Shown here piece after piece: positions 25,046 to 33,838 of a stretch of DNA of 64,000 nt. Within the stretch, counting starts at the first letter, position 1, and every line of letters starts with the position of its first letter. Origin of the DNA: Pseudodesulfovibrio sp. 5S69 (lineage in GTDB: Bacteria > Desulfobacterota > Desulfovibrionia > Desulfovibrionales > Desulfovibrionaceae). The position numbers and the translations under genes are program-made. The notes below the pieces were generated by a model. It was not told the origin of the DNA, ran no database searches, and saw nothing but the letters and a program-made list of their open reading frames with translations. The stretch is from positions 2,109,501 through 2,173,500 of the forward strand of contig NZ_CP146609.1 of NCBI RefSeq assembly GCF_037094465.1, in the 5' to 3' direction.

Positions 25046-26683
25046 ATGAGACTCAAGAACCTGCTAGTGCCCCTGTTCTGCCTGATGCTCCTGTCCGCCT
25101 GTTCCGACGGCGGCGGCCCCGCCACGCCCGTGGCTCCGGTAAACCCGGCGGATATCCCGGCCGAGCCCGAGCAGGGCGGCACTCTGGTCCAGCCCATGCT
25201 CGGCGAGCCGAGCAATCTGATCACCATCCTGTCTTCGGATCAACCCTCCCACATGATCGGCAGCGAGATCTACGTCAGTCTGCTCAAGTACGACAAGGAC
25301 ATCAACCTGGTGCCCTACGCGGCCGAGTCCTACGAGGTTCTGAACGGCGGCAAGCTGCTCAAGTTCAAGCTGCGCCGGGACATCTACTGGACCGACGGCG
25401 TCCAGCTCACGGCCGACGATGTGGAGTTCACCTACCGGTTGACCATCGACCCCAAGACGCCCACGGCCTATGCGGGCAACTTCAAGCTGGTCAAGGAGTT
25501 CCGCAAGACCGGCAAGTTCTCCTTCGAGGTGACCTACGACCAGCCGTTTGCCAAGGCGCTGGTATCCTGGGCTACGGACATCCTGCCCAAGCACCTCCTG
25601 GAAGGGGAGAACATCGTCGACACCAAGTACAGCCGCGCACCCGTGGGGGCCGGGCCGTACATGCTCAAGGAATGGACCGCCGGCAGCCGGATCGTGCTCG
25701 AGGCCAATCCGAACTATTTCGAAGGCAAGCCGTACATCGACCACTTGGTCTACCGCATGATCCCGGACATGGGCACCCAGTTCCTGGAACTCAAGGCCGG
25801 GAATCTGGACATGATGGGGCTCGACCCTCTGCAGTACCTCTACCAGACCTCGGGGCCGGGCTGGGACGGCAGTTTCCGCAAGTTCAAGTTCCTCTCCTTC
25901 GGGTATTCCTTCCTCGGCTTCAATTTCCGGCATCCTTTTTTCCAGGACGTGCGCGTGCGCCGGGCCATCGACTACGCCATCGACCGGCGGGAGCTGGTCA
26001 AGGGCGTGCTCTACGGGCTGGGCGAGGCGGCCAACGGGCCGTACAAGCCGGGCACCTGGCAGTATGATGCGAACATCAAGCCGCGCCCCTATGACCCGGA
26101 CAAGGCCCGAGAACTCCTGGCCGAGGCGGGCTGGACCGACTCGGACGGCGACGGTTGGTTGGACAAGGACGGCAAGCGGTTCGTCTTCTCCATCATCACC
26201 AACCAGGGCAACACCCAGCGCAGCAAGACCGGCGTCATATTGCAGCAGCGGCTCAAGGACGTCGGTATCCAGGTCTCCCTGCGCACGGTGGAGTGGGCCG
26301 CGTTCATCAAGGAGTTCATTGACAAGGGCCGTTTCGACGCTATTATCCTGGGATGGAATATCCTGCAGGATCCTGACATCTACAACGTCTGGCATTCGTC
26401 CAAGGCCGTGGACGGCGGGCTCAACTTCATCCGCTACACCAACCCGGAACTGGACGACCTGCTCGAGCGGGGGCGGCACCTGGTCCGGGAGGAGGAGCGC
26501 AAGCCTATCTACGATCGGGTGCAGGAGATCCTGCACGACGAAGTGCCCTATTGTTTTCTCTACATCCCCATGTCCCTGCCCATCGTTCAGGCCCGGATAC
26601 AGAATATCAAGGCGGCTCCGGCGGGGATCGGCTACAACTCAGAGAAGTGGTGGATACCGCGCAGGCTGCAGCATCAGCCGTAA
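25046..26683 (+). CDS. Peptide/nickel-type ABC transporter substrate-binding lipoprotein
   Basis: 545 residues from the ATG at 25046 with AAGGGA upstream; a TTG 18 bases earlier is less likely. MRLKNLLVPLFCLMLLSAC is a lipoprotein signal with lipobox LSAC, so the mature protein is lipid-anchored on the periplasmic side. The body is a family 5 solute-binding protein (OppA/DppA/NikA type): SYEVLNGGKLLKFKLRRDIYW-like start of domain I, YSRAPVGAGPYMLKEW, VRRAIDYAIDRRELVKGV and the C-terminal domain with GWNILQDPDIYNVWHSS. It binds oligopeptides or similar ligands. No permease or ATPase gene is adjacent; rel follows 15 bp downstream, so it is an orphan binding protein here. Confidence 0.88.
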   Translation: MRLKNLLVPLFCLMLLSACSDGGGPATPVAPVNPADIPAEPEQGGTLVQPMLGEPSNLITILSSDQPSHMIGSEIYVSLLKYDKDINLVPYAAESYEVLNGGKLLKFKLRRDIYWTDGVQLTADDVEFTYRLTIDPKTPTAYAGNFKLVKEFRKTGKFSFEVTYDQPFAKALVSWATDILPKHLLEGENIVDTKYSRAPVGAGPYMLKEWTAGSRIVLEANPNYFEGKPYIDHLVYRMIPDMGTQFLELKAGNLDMMGLDPLQYLYQTSGPGWDGSFRKFKFLSFGYSFLGFNFRHPFFQDVRVRRAIDYAIDRRELVKGVLYGLGEAANGPYKPGTWQYDANIKPRPYDPDKARELLAEAGWTDSDGDGWLDKDGKRFVFSIITNQGNTQRSKTGVILQQRLKDVGIQVSLRTVEWAAFIKEFIDKGRFDAIILGWNILQDPDIYNVWHSSKAVDGGLNFIRYTNPELDDLLERGRHLVREEERKPIYDRVQEILHDEVPYCFLYIPMSLPIVQARIQNIKAAPAGIGYNSEKWWIPRRLQHQP

Positions 26684-26698
26684 GACGGACGGACATAC

Positions 26699-28900
26699 AT
26701 GATTCGCATCAATGAAATCACCGACAAGGTGGCCTCATACATCAAGGAACCCGACCTGGACCTGATCCAACGGGCCTACGTCTTTTCCGCCCAGGCGCAC
26801 GACGGCGTGGTCCGGCGTTCGGGCGAGCCGTACATCTCCCACCCCATGAACGTGGCCTATCTCCTGGCCGACATGCAGCTCGACGAGGCCACGGTGGCCG
26901 CCGGGCTGCTGCACGACACCGTGGAGGACACGGACACCACCGTGGACGAGATCGAGGAGCTGTTCGGCTCGGACGTGGCCGACATCGTGGACGGGGTGAC
27001 CAAGATCAGCAAGATGGACTTCGAGTCCAAGGCCGTGCAGCAGGCCGAGAACATCCGCAAACTCATCCTGGCCATGGCCGAGGACATCCGCGTGCTCATG
27101 GTCAAGCTGGCCGACCGGCTGCACAACATGCGCACCCTCAAGTACATGAAGCCGGTCAAGCAGCGGCTCATCGCCCAGGAGACCCAGGACATCTACGCGC
27201 CCCTGGCCAACCGGCTGGGCCTGCACCGGATCAAGACCGAGCTGGAAGACCTCTGCCTGCAATACCTCCGTCCCGACGTCTATGCGCAGCTCTCCGAGGC
27301 GGTGCACGAGCACCGGGCCGCGGGCGAGTCGTACATCGAGAAGGTCATCGAACTGATCTCGGACATGCTCAAGGTGAACAAGATCAAGGGCCGTGTCTTC
27401 GGCCGGACCAAGCACCTGCATTCCATCCAGGTCAAGATGGAGCAGCAGGGGCTGACCTTCGACGAGATATACGACCTTATCGCCTTCCGGGTCATCGTCA
27501 ACTCGCTCAAGGACTGTTACGCCGTGCTCGGCCTGATCCATGCGGCCTGGCGGCCCGTGCCCGGCCGGTTCAAGGATTATATTTCCATCCCCAAGGCGAA
27601 CATGTACCAGTCCCTGCACACTACGGTCATGGGGCCCGAAGGGGAGCGCATCGAGATACAGATCCGCACCGAGGAGATGCATCGCATCGCCGAAAACGGC
27701 GTGGCCGCCCACTGGCAGTACAAGGAAGTGGGCAAGGGGGCCAAGCGGGGCAAGACCGCGGGCAGGCGCGACGCCGAGCGGTACACCTGGCTCAAGCAGA
27801 TCATGGACTGGCAGCGCGAACTGTCCGACCCGCGCGAGTTCATGTCCTCCCTGCGGCTCGAGATGTTCCAGGACGAGGTCTACGTGTTCACGCCCAACGG
27901 CGACATCAAGGAGCTGCCGGACGGGGCCACGCCCGTGGACTTCGCCTACGCCATCCACTCGGAGGTGGGCGACATCTGTGCCGGAGCCAAGGTCAACGGG
28001 CGCATCGTGCCCCTGCAATACCGGCTTCAGAACGGCGACTCGGTGGAGATCATCACCGACAAGAACCGCGTGCCCAGCCGCGACTGGCTCAAGTTCGTCA
28101 AGACCGCCAAGGCCCGGACCCGGATCAAGCACTACATCCGCACCGTGGAGAAGGAGCGGGCCATCAACCTGGCCAAGGAGATGCTCGAGAAGGAAGGCCG
28201 CCGGGTCGGCATCAACGTGCAGAAGGCCATCAAGGACGGCGAACTGACCAAGCTGGCCGCGGAATTCAACTGCGGCAGCCTGGACGAGCTCCTGACCCAG
28301 ATCGGCTTTTCGCGCTACACCCCGCGCAAGGTCATCAAACGGCTGTACGCGGTCCTGCACGGTGAGACCCTGGACGAGCGCAAGATCAGGGAAAAGGGCG
28401 AGGCCGAGCCCGACGAGGAACCGATCGTCGCCTCGGGCGTGGAGATCGGCAAGAAACCCAAGGCCGACGGATTGCAGATATCCGGCGTGGACAACGTCTT
28501 GGTGCGCTTCGCCAGTTGCTGCAACCCGCTGCCCGGCGAGCCGATCATCGGCTACATCACCCGCGGTCGAGGCGTGACCGTGCACCGCATCGACTGTCCC
28601 AACGTCGGTAACTTCGAGGACGAGCGGCTCATCCAGGTCAGTTGGGAGGGCGTGGAGGAGAAACCGTACCCGGCCAAGGTCAAGATCAAGTGCCTGAACA
28701 AGCCGGGGATGCTCGGGCGCATCTGCACCATGCTCGCGGACCTGGACGTGAACATCGATTCCGGCAACTTCGAGTCCAAGGTGGACGGCACCTCGCTGCT
28801 CAACTTCACCGTGGAGGTCAAGGATCTGGACCAGCTCTATTCGGCCCTGGCCGAGGTCAAGAAGCTCAAGGCGGTCAAGGAGGCGATCCGCGTCTCCTGA
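26699..28900 (+). CDS. rel: Bifunctional (p)ppGpp synthase/hydrolase
   Basis: 733 residues. HD hydrolase domain: HPMNVAYLLADM and LLHDTVEDTDTT (residues about 43-80) and LADRLHNMRTL (about 138). Synthetase domain: GRTKHLHSIQVKM, FDEIYDLIAFRVIV and the motif RFKDYISIPK; an RxKD signature is typical of bifunctional enzymes rather than synthase-only RelA, which has ExDD. Then TGS (VYVFTPNGDIKELPDG, about 397), a zinc-finger/conserved cysteine region (ASCCNPLPGEPIIGY, about 600) and an ACT domain at the end (VKIKCLNKPGMLGRI). It sets the alarmone level in stringent response at the ribosome. Both activities appear intact. It is followed by a good intrinsic terminator. Confidence 0.97.
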   Translation: MIRINEITDKVASYIKEPDLDLIQRAYVFSAQAHDGVVRRSGEPYISHPMNVAYLLADMQLDEATVAAGLLHDTVEDTDTTVDEIEELFGSDVADIVDGVTKISKMDFESKAVQQAENIRKLILAMAEDIRVLMVKLADRLHNMRTLKYMKPVKQRLIAQETQDIYAPLANRLGLHRIKTELEDLCLQYLRPDVYAQLSEAVHEHRAAGESYIEKVIELISDMLKVNKIKGRVFGRTKHLHSIQVKMEQQGLTFDEIYDLIAFRVIVNSLKDCYAVLGLIHAAWRPVPGRFKDYISIPKANMYQSLHTTVMGPEGERIEIQIRTEEMHRIAENGVAAHWQYKEVGKGAKRGKTAGRRDAERYTWLKQIMDWQRELSDPREFMSSLRLEMFQDEVYVFTPNGDIKELPDGATPVDFAYAIHSEVGDICAGAKVNGRIVPLQYRLQNGDSVEIITDKNRVPSRDWLKFVKTAKARTRIKHYIRTVEKERAINLAKEMLEKEGRRVGINVQKAIKDGELTKLAAEFNCGSLDELLTQIGFSRYTPRKVIKRLYAVLHGETLDERKIREKGEAEPDEEPIVASGVEIGKKPKADGLQISGVDNVLVRFASCCNPLPGEPIIGYITRGRGVTVHRIDCPNVGNFEDERLIQVSWEGVEEKPYPAKVKIKCLNKPGMLGRICTMLADLDVNIDSGNFESKVDGTSLLNFTVEVKDLDQLYSALAEVKKLKAVKEAIRVS

Positions 28901-28923
28901 TCGCGCGCATTCCAGCGAACGAC

Positions 28924-28956
28924 AAAAGGCCCGCTTTGGAGCGGGCCTTTTCTTTT
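28924..28956 (+). terminator. Intrinsic terminator after rel (possibly bidirectional)
   Basis: A 12-bp stem AAAAGGCCCGCT / AGCGGGCCTTTT with TTGG loop, then CTTTT. Read on the minus strand it also ends in T, so it can serve the convergent gene ending at 28976. Confidence 0.85.
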
Positions 28957-28975
28957 GGGCTGAGGCCGCCGGGGG

Positions 28976-29329
28976 CTAGTTGGCGGTCCGGATCCTGATC
29001 GAGTATTCCAGGACCGATCCACGGTTCAGGGAGCGTTCGCGGACCACAACGGGGCGGCGGTGGACCGGCTCGCAACGCCTGGCGACATAGCGCGAACGGT
29101 AGACATGGCGCTGGCCGTAGCGGTGGCCGGGGCGGTGGGCCCATTGGGGAGCCGGATGGCGGGGCATGGCTCGGTGCCCCCATGCCGGGCCCTTGGCCAC
29201 GGACCGGTGCACGACCACGTGCTTGGCATAGCCGGGGGCGGCCGCGCGGTGGTTGCCGGGACCGGCCCAGGCCGAAGCGGAAAGGGTGAGCAGGCAAAGG
29301 GTCACGGTGATGATGAGAAGGCGTCGCAT
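28976..29329 (-). CDS. Exported histidine- and arginine-rich small protein
   Basis: 117 residues from the ATG at 29329, which has AGGAG six bases upstream; a longer frame would run through the promoter. Residues 1-22 (MRRLLIITVTLCLLTLSASAWA) are a Sec signal peptide with an AWA cleavage site. The mature part is very basic, with nine histidines and about twenty arginines and one cysteine; it is proline- and tyrosine-bearing (for example HRPGHRYGQRHVYRSRY). No family is recognised. Candidate roles are metal or haem binding, or an interaction with acidic or anionic surfaces; these are guesses. A near-perfect sigma-54 promoter, nearly identical to that of the adjacent cytochrome c3 gene, lies upstream. 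Confidence 0.65.
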   Translation of the reverse strand: MRRLLIITVTLCLLTLSASAWAGPGNHRAAAPGYAKHVVVHRSVAKGPAWGHRAMPRHPAPQWAHRPGHRYGQRHVYRSRYVARRCEPVHRRPVVVRERSLNRGSVLEYSIRIRTAN

Positions 29330-29366
29330 ACTGTCTCCTGGGTTGTGGTTGCTTCGTTTACCATAT

Positions 29367-29382
29367 GGCAAGGGACGTGCCA
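29367..29382 (-). promoter_or_regulatory. Sigma-54 promoter of the His/Arg-rich protein gene
   Basis: Read on the minus strand: TGGCAC-GTCCC-TTGC-C, a perfect match to TGGCAC-N5-TTGC with GG at 29381-29380 and GC at 29369-29368. Transcription would start near 29356, about 27 bases before the ATG. Confidence 0.8.
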
Positions 29383-29503
29383 TTAATAACATCATGAATT
29401 ATCAGTATTTTAATGTGGACTCTCCTGCGGGGGAGCGCAGGGTTTGCGCACGCGCGCACCGGATCTGGACGGTGCGTGCGCCCTGGTGCGCGGGCGGGAA
29501 CGG

Positions 29504-29533
29504 GAAGACCCCGCCTGGCGGGGCGGGGTCTTC
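29504..29533 (-). terminator. Stable hairpin downstream of the cytochrome c3 gene
   Basis: A perfect 12-bp GC-rich stem (29504-29515 with 29522-29533) and a six-base loop, 35 bp past the stop. It has no T-run on the minus strand, so it may protect the mRNA end or act in a weak terminator. Confidence 0.5.
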
Positions 29534-29568
29534 GGCTTGGGGAGGATGTGGGGGTATGGTCGTATGGC

Positions 29569-29961
29569 TTACTTCTCGTGGCATTGGCCGCAGCTCACCG
29601 GAACCGCCTTGCCCGCCTTTTTCAGGGTCTTGTGGCAGCCGAGGCAACTGCGGTCGGTCTTCTTTGCGTGGAAGGCCGTATAAAAGGCGGTCTCGCCCTT
29701 CTTGCCGGGCTGGTCGTGGCAGCCGGTGGCCGCGCAGCCCTGGATATCGGACTTGCCGTCCCAGGTGTGGTGGCAGGTGACGCACTGGACATCGGCCGCG
29801 CCGTGCCCTGCATGGGAAAACTCGACCATGGCCTTGCTCGCCTTGATTCCTGCGGGCGGGCCGAGCTTGAGATCGCCCGGCGCTTGCGCGGCGGCCGAGG
29901 CCAGGCCCGCGCCCAGAAGCAGCGCGCACAGGGACAGAGTGACGGTCAGAAAGCGGGACAT
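29569..29961 (-). CDS. Periplasmic tetrahaem cytochrome c3 family protein
   Basis: 130 residues from the ATG at 29961 with GGAGG upstream; close to the 129-residue D. vulgaris cytochrome c3 precursor. Residues 1-24 are a Sec signal peptide (ending LASAAAQ). Four haem-binding motifs: Cys60-Cys63-His64, Cys76-x4-Cys81-His82, Cys106-Cys109-His110 and Cys124-Cys127-His128. The CxxCHH at 60-65 and FSHAGHG at 48-54 supply distal histidines as in class III c-type cytochromes. It carries electrons between periplasmic hydrogenases or formate dehydrogenases and membrane complexes. The fourth motif is CxxCH rather than the Cx4CH usual in type I c3, suggesting a c3 paralogue. Expression is probably sigma-54 dependent. 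Confidence 0.9.
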   Translation of the reverse strand: MSRFLTVTLSLCALLLGAGLASAAAQAPGDLKLGPPAGIKASKAMVEFSHAGHGAADVQCVTCHHTWDGKSDIQGCAATGCHDQPGKKGETAFYTAFHAKKTDRSCLGCHKTLKKAGKAVPVSCGQCHEK

Positions 29962-30002
29962 GCGAACCTCCAGTGGTTGTTGGTGAATGCCACTTTGCTG
30001 AT

Positions 30003-30019
30003 CGCAATGGACGTGCCAA
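30003..30019 (-). promoter_or_regulatory. Sigma-54 promoter of the cytochrome c3 gene
   Basis: Minus-strand TTGGCACG-TCCA-TTGCG fits the full YTGGCACG-N4-TTGC consensus; GG at 30017-30016 and GC at 30005-30004. Predicted start near 29992, about 31 bases upstream of the ATG. Confidence 0.85.
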
Positions 30020-30062
30020 TGTAAATATCCCATGAATACGGTCTGTTGGGGAAAAGATCACC

Positions 30063-30096
30063 GCGCACGGCGTACCGTTTTTGCGCGCCGTTGCGC
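30063..30096. promoter_or_regulatory. Imperfect inverted repeat upstream of the cytochrome promoter
   Basis: GCGCACGGCG (30063-30072) and CGCCG-T-TGCGC (30086-30096) pair with one bulged T. Its centre is about 60 bp upstream of the -24 element, a plausible enhancer site for an NtrC-type activator. Confidence 0.35.
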
Positions 30097-30151
30097 AGAT
30101 TAGCCGGGCTGCGACCGCCTCGGGACAGGGAGGGCGGAGTGTTTCGGGAAC

Positions 30152-30180
30152 AAAAAAGGGGAAGCGCGTCTGCGCTCCCC
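30152..30180 (-). terminator. Intrinsic terminator of the amino-acid ABC operon
   Basis: On the minus strand GGGGAGCGC pairs with GCGCTTCCCC (one bulge) followed by six T, about 28 bp after the permease stop. Confidence 0.8.
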
Positions 30181-30207
30181 CTTCATATGCCAGTGTCGCT
30201 GAACCGG

Positions 30208-31971
30208 CTACATCTCGATGCGCATGGCCTCGGGGCTGAGCTTGCGTTCCAGCCGCTTGGCGTACAGGCTCATGAAGTAGCTGAAGACGAAGTAGAGCAC
30301 GGCCACGGTGGTGTAGATCTCGAACGGGTGGACCATGATCCGGTTGTTGACGGCGTAGGCCGCGCGGGTCAGCTCCATGACGCCGATGATGTAGGCCAGC
30401 GAGGTGTCCTTGAAGTCGGCGATGAACATGCCCACCAGGGCGGGGAGCATCTGTTTGAGTGCCTGGGGCAGGATGATTTTCCGCATGGTCTGGAAGTAGG
30501 TCAGGCCGGACGCCTTGGCCGCTTCCACCTGGCCGGAGGGGATGTTTTCGATGCCGCCGCGTACGGTCTCGGCGATGTATGCCCCGAAGAAGAAGGTTAG
30601 GGCGATGGTGGCCGCCCAGAAGGCGTCCAGGTCCACTTTGAAGACGACCGGGAGGATGGCCTGGTAGAACCACAGGATGACCAGGATGAGCGGAATGCCC
30701 CGGATGATTTCGATGTACAGCAGGCTCGGGATGCGGAAGACGCGGTTTTTGGCGGTGCGGCCCATGCCCAGGACGAGCCCGATGAGGAAACTGCCGACGA
30801 TGGAAATGACGGCCATGAGCAGGGAGCCGGCCAGACCGCCCAGACCGAGGAAGAACTCGGTGTCGTCGCCGTCGGGGAAGCGCCAGATGAGCAGGGTCTT
30901 GAGATTGGCCCAAATGATTTCCCAATTGAAATGATATACGGCCGTGCCGACCTCGTAGAGGACGTAAGCCAGGGTGGCCACGAACAGGATTTTGAGCGAC
31001 AGGATGGTTTGCTTGCCGACCACGCGCAACGACTGCCTCAAGGGCGAGATGGTGCGCTGGTCCGGGCTCTTGCGGAAATACCAGAAGACGTATTCGAGCT
31101 TGCGGCCCAGGAAGTCGAGGGGCCAGAAAAGGATGTCGGCCACCCTGCGCAGGGGGGTGGTCCGGTCCGGGGACATGATCTTGAGGCGTTCGTTGACGAT
31201 GTAGAGGATGCCCGCGATGGCCAGGGACATGGCCAGGTAGACCAGGGTGGCCACGCTGAAGGCCTCGAAGGTGCGGTAGGTCAGGGAGTAGACTTCGGTC
31301 ATGGACCAGCACAGTTCGGTCACGCCGATGGTCATGGCCAGGGAGGTGTTCTTCATGTTGTTGAGGAACTCGCTGCCCAGGGGCGGGATGATCTCGCGGA
31401 AGGCCAGCGGCAGGATGACCTTGCGCAGCGTCTGGGAGAAGGTCAGGCCCGAGGAGTAGGAGGCTTCGAGCAGTCCCTTGGGAATGGACTGGATGCCCGC
31501 GCGGATGATCTCGGCCATGAACGCGCCGGTGAAGATGCCGCAACCGACCGTGGCGCACCAGAACTCGAAATGCATGTCGAAGAGCTTGAGGCGGAGGTCT
31601 TCGGGGAAGGCGTAGGGCAGGGCGAAGTTCCAGAAAAAGAGCTGGATGAGCAGCGGGGTGTTGCGGAACAGTTCCACGTAGCAGGTGGCGAACCAGTAGA
31701 CCGGTTTGAACTTGGACAGCCGGGCCAGGCCGAAGACGGTGCCCATGGCCAGGGCGATGATCGAGGAATAGAGCGTGATGGTCAGGGTGGTGTTCAGCCC
31801 CTCGAGCATCAGCAGGCCCATGTGCCCGTATTGGCCCTTGTGGGTGAAGACGGCCCAGTCGAAATCGTATTTGAATTCGAATACGAAGGCGAAATAGTAG
31901 ACCATCAGGGCGGTCAGGACCAGCAGGGTCACGTTCTGGACCCAGATTTTTTCGAAATACCGTTTAAACAT
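30208..31971 (-). CDS. Polar amino-acid ABC transporter permease, two permease domains fused
   Basis: 587 residues, about twice the usual HisM/GlnP length. Domain 1 (about 50-270) and domain 2 (about 365-575) each contain the permease pattern: LFRNTPLLIQLFFW and EIIRGIPLILVILWF, then the EAA loops GLLEASYSSGLTFSQTLRKVILPLA and GQVEAAKASGLTYFQTMRKIILPQA (positions about 183 and 495), each about 30 residues before a conserved KNTSLA or KDTSLA. Many hydrophobic helices run through both halves. Together they form the whole transmembrane channel in one chain. The cognate binding protein and ATPase are encoded just upstream on the same strand. Confidence 0.9.
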   Translation of the reverse strand: MFKRYFEKIWVQNVTLLVLTALMVYYFAFVFEFKYDFDWAVFTHKGQYGHMGLLMLEGLNTTLTITLYSSIIALAMGTVFGLARLSKFKPVYWFATCYVELFRNTPLLIQLFFWNFALPYAFPEDLRLKLFDMHFEFWCATVGCGIFTGAFMAEIIRAGIQSIPKGLLEASYSSGLTFSQTLRKVILPLAFREIIPPLGSEFLNNMKNTSLAMTIGVTELCWSMTEVYSLTYRTFEAFSVATLVYLAMSLAIAGILYIVNERLKIMSPDRTTPLRRVADILFWPLDFLGRKLEYVFWYFRKSPDQRTISPLRQSLRVVGKQTILSLKILFVATLAYVLYEVGTAVYHFNWEIIWANLKTLLIWRFPDGDDTEFFLGLGGLAGSLLMAVISIVGSFLIGLVLGMGRTAKNRVFRIPSLLYIEIIRGIPLILVILWFYQAILPVVFKVDLDAFWAATIALTFFFGAYIAETVRGGIENIPSGQVEAAKASGLTYFQTMRKIILPQALKQMLPALVGMFIADFKDTSLAYIIGVMELTRAAYAVNNRIMVHPFEIYTTVAVLYFVFSYFMSLYAKRLERKLSPEAMRIEM

Positions 31972-31990
31972 CGTGCTCTTTTAAGGAAGA

Positions 31991-32019
31991 GGGTCCCGGA
32001 GCAGAGAGCTCCGGGACCC
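31991..32019 (-). terminator. Intercistronic stem-loop between binding protein and permease genes
   Basis: A perfect 12-bp stem (31991-32002 with 32008-32019) and AGAGA loop. No T-run follows on the minus strand, so it likely stabilises the binding-protein mRNA or partly attenuates, giving more binding protein than permease. Confidence 0.6.
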
Positions 32020-32043
32020 GTTTACATGCTTCGGGACAGGGGC

Positions 32044-32868
32044 CTACGGCCACATCTCGATCTTGGAGGTCAGCGGGAACGGGTAGTCGGAATTCGGGCC
32101 GAACCACTTGTCGTAGATCTTCTTGTAGGTGCCGTCCTTCCAGATGTCCTGCAGGGTGAAGTTGATGGTGTCGCGCCAGGCGGAGTCGTCCTGGGGCAGA
32201 CCGATGCCGTAGGGCTCGTCGGAGATGAAGTCGCCGACCAGTTCGTACTTGCCGGGCACCTTGGCGGCGTAGCCGAGCAGCAGGGTGGAGTCGGTGGAGA
32301 TGGCCTGGACGCGACCGGAGTTCAGAGCCTCGAACATGGCCACTTCGCCGTCGTAGCCGGTGACCTGCGGATTGGGGTTGCCCAGCTCCTGCAGGTAGGC
32401 CTTGGCGTTGACGATGGAGGTCGTGCCCTGCATGGAGCCGATCTTCATGTTGGCCAGGTCCTTGACGTCCTTGACCGCGCCCTTCCGGGCCAGGAACTTC
32501 TGGCCGTCGAAGAAGTAGGTGATGGAGAAGTCGATCTTCTCGTCGCGCACGCGCTTGTGGGTCATGTTGGACAGGACCATGTCCACCTTGGGCGGGTTGG
32601 TCTGGACAAAGGAAATACGGGTGTTGTTGTTGACCACGACCTTCTCGAGCTTGCAGCCGAGGCGCTTGGCGATCTCGGTGGCCATGTCGACGTCGAAGCC
32701 GACCCACTCGTTCTTGTCGTTGATGAAGCCGAACGGGATGCCCTGATTGGACAGGCCGGCCTTGATGACCTTGGTGGACATGACGCGGTCGTAGGTGGGA
32801 CCGGCGAATGCAACGGAAGCGGCCAGGACCAGCAGCGCGGCCATGGCGGTGATTTTGAGAACTCTCAT
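32044..32868 (-). CDS. Polar amino-acid ABC transporter periplasmic binding protein
   Basis: 274 residues. The signal peptide is MRVLKITAMAALLVLAASVAFA. The mature protein is a family 3 solute-binding protein: VIKAGLSNQGIPFGFIND, WVGFDVDMATEIAKRLGCKLE (about 60-80), DMVLSNMTHKRVRDEKIDFS (about 100-120) and the C-terminal YGIGLPQDDSAWRDTIN. It captures an amino acid in the periplasm for the fused permease. The ligand cannot be told by eye. AGGAG sits seven bases before the ATG. Only 28 bases separate the ATG from a terminator that follows the ATPase gene. Confidence 0.92.
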   Translation of the reverse strand: MRVLKITAMAALLVLAASVAFAGPTYDRVMSTKVIKAGLSNQGIPFGFINDKNEWVGFDVDMATEIAKRLGCKLEKVVVNNNTRISFVQTNPPKVDMVLSNMTHKRVRDEKIDFSITYFFDGQKFLARKGAVKDVKDLANMKIGSMQGTTSIVNAKAYLQELGNPNPQVTGYDGEVAMFEALNSGRVQAISTDSTLLLGYAAKVPGKYELVGDFISDEPYGIGLPQDDSAWRDTINFTLQDIWKDGTYKKIYDKWFGPNSDYPFPLTSKIEMWP

Positions 32869-32896
32869 TTACCTCTCCTGGTTGATGAGTCGTATG

Positions 32897-32932
32897 AAAA
32901 AGCCCTTGTCGGACACCGTGTCCGGCAAGGGC
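32897..32932 (-). terminator. Intrinsic terminator between the ATPase and binding-protein genes
   Basis: A 14-bp stem (32902-32915 with 32919-32932, one G-T pair), CCG loop and five T on the minus strand. It lies ten bases after the ATPase stop and before the binding-protein ribosome-binding site. Confidence 0.75.
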
Positions 32933-32941
32933 ATAAATCCG

Positions 32942-33670
<729 letters not shown>

Positions 33671-33748
33671 TGTGAACTCCGAAATAAAAATGGGCAAAAG
33701 CCAAGAGTTTTTTTAGCAGGGAACCGGCTGAAAAGCAATCAAAATTCT

Positions 33749-33795
33749 GCCCCCGGCCAGTGGCGCTGAACCTTGTTCAGCATCCGGCCGGGGGC
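33749..33795 (-). terminator. Large stem-loop after the serine dehydratase gene
   Basis: An outer 10-bp stem GCCCCCGGCC/GGCCGGGGGC (33749-33758 with 33786-33795) encloses a 7-bp hairpin GCTGAAC/GTTCAGC. On the minus strand the stem is followed by AGAATTTTG, a weak T-run, so it is probably the operon terminator. Confidence 0.6.
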
Positions 33796-33838
33796 GAAGA
33801 ACGAGACCGCCGGGCGGCACGGGCCGCCCAGCGGATGG

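Noticed and set aside
21816..25049. Plus-strand frame of over 1000 codons opposite the SNF2 gene
   Set aside because: Repetitive leucine/valine/glycine composition and no domain; the minus strand has all SNF2 motifs.
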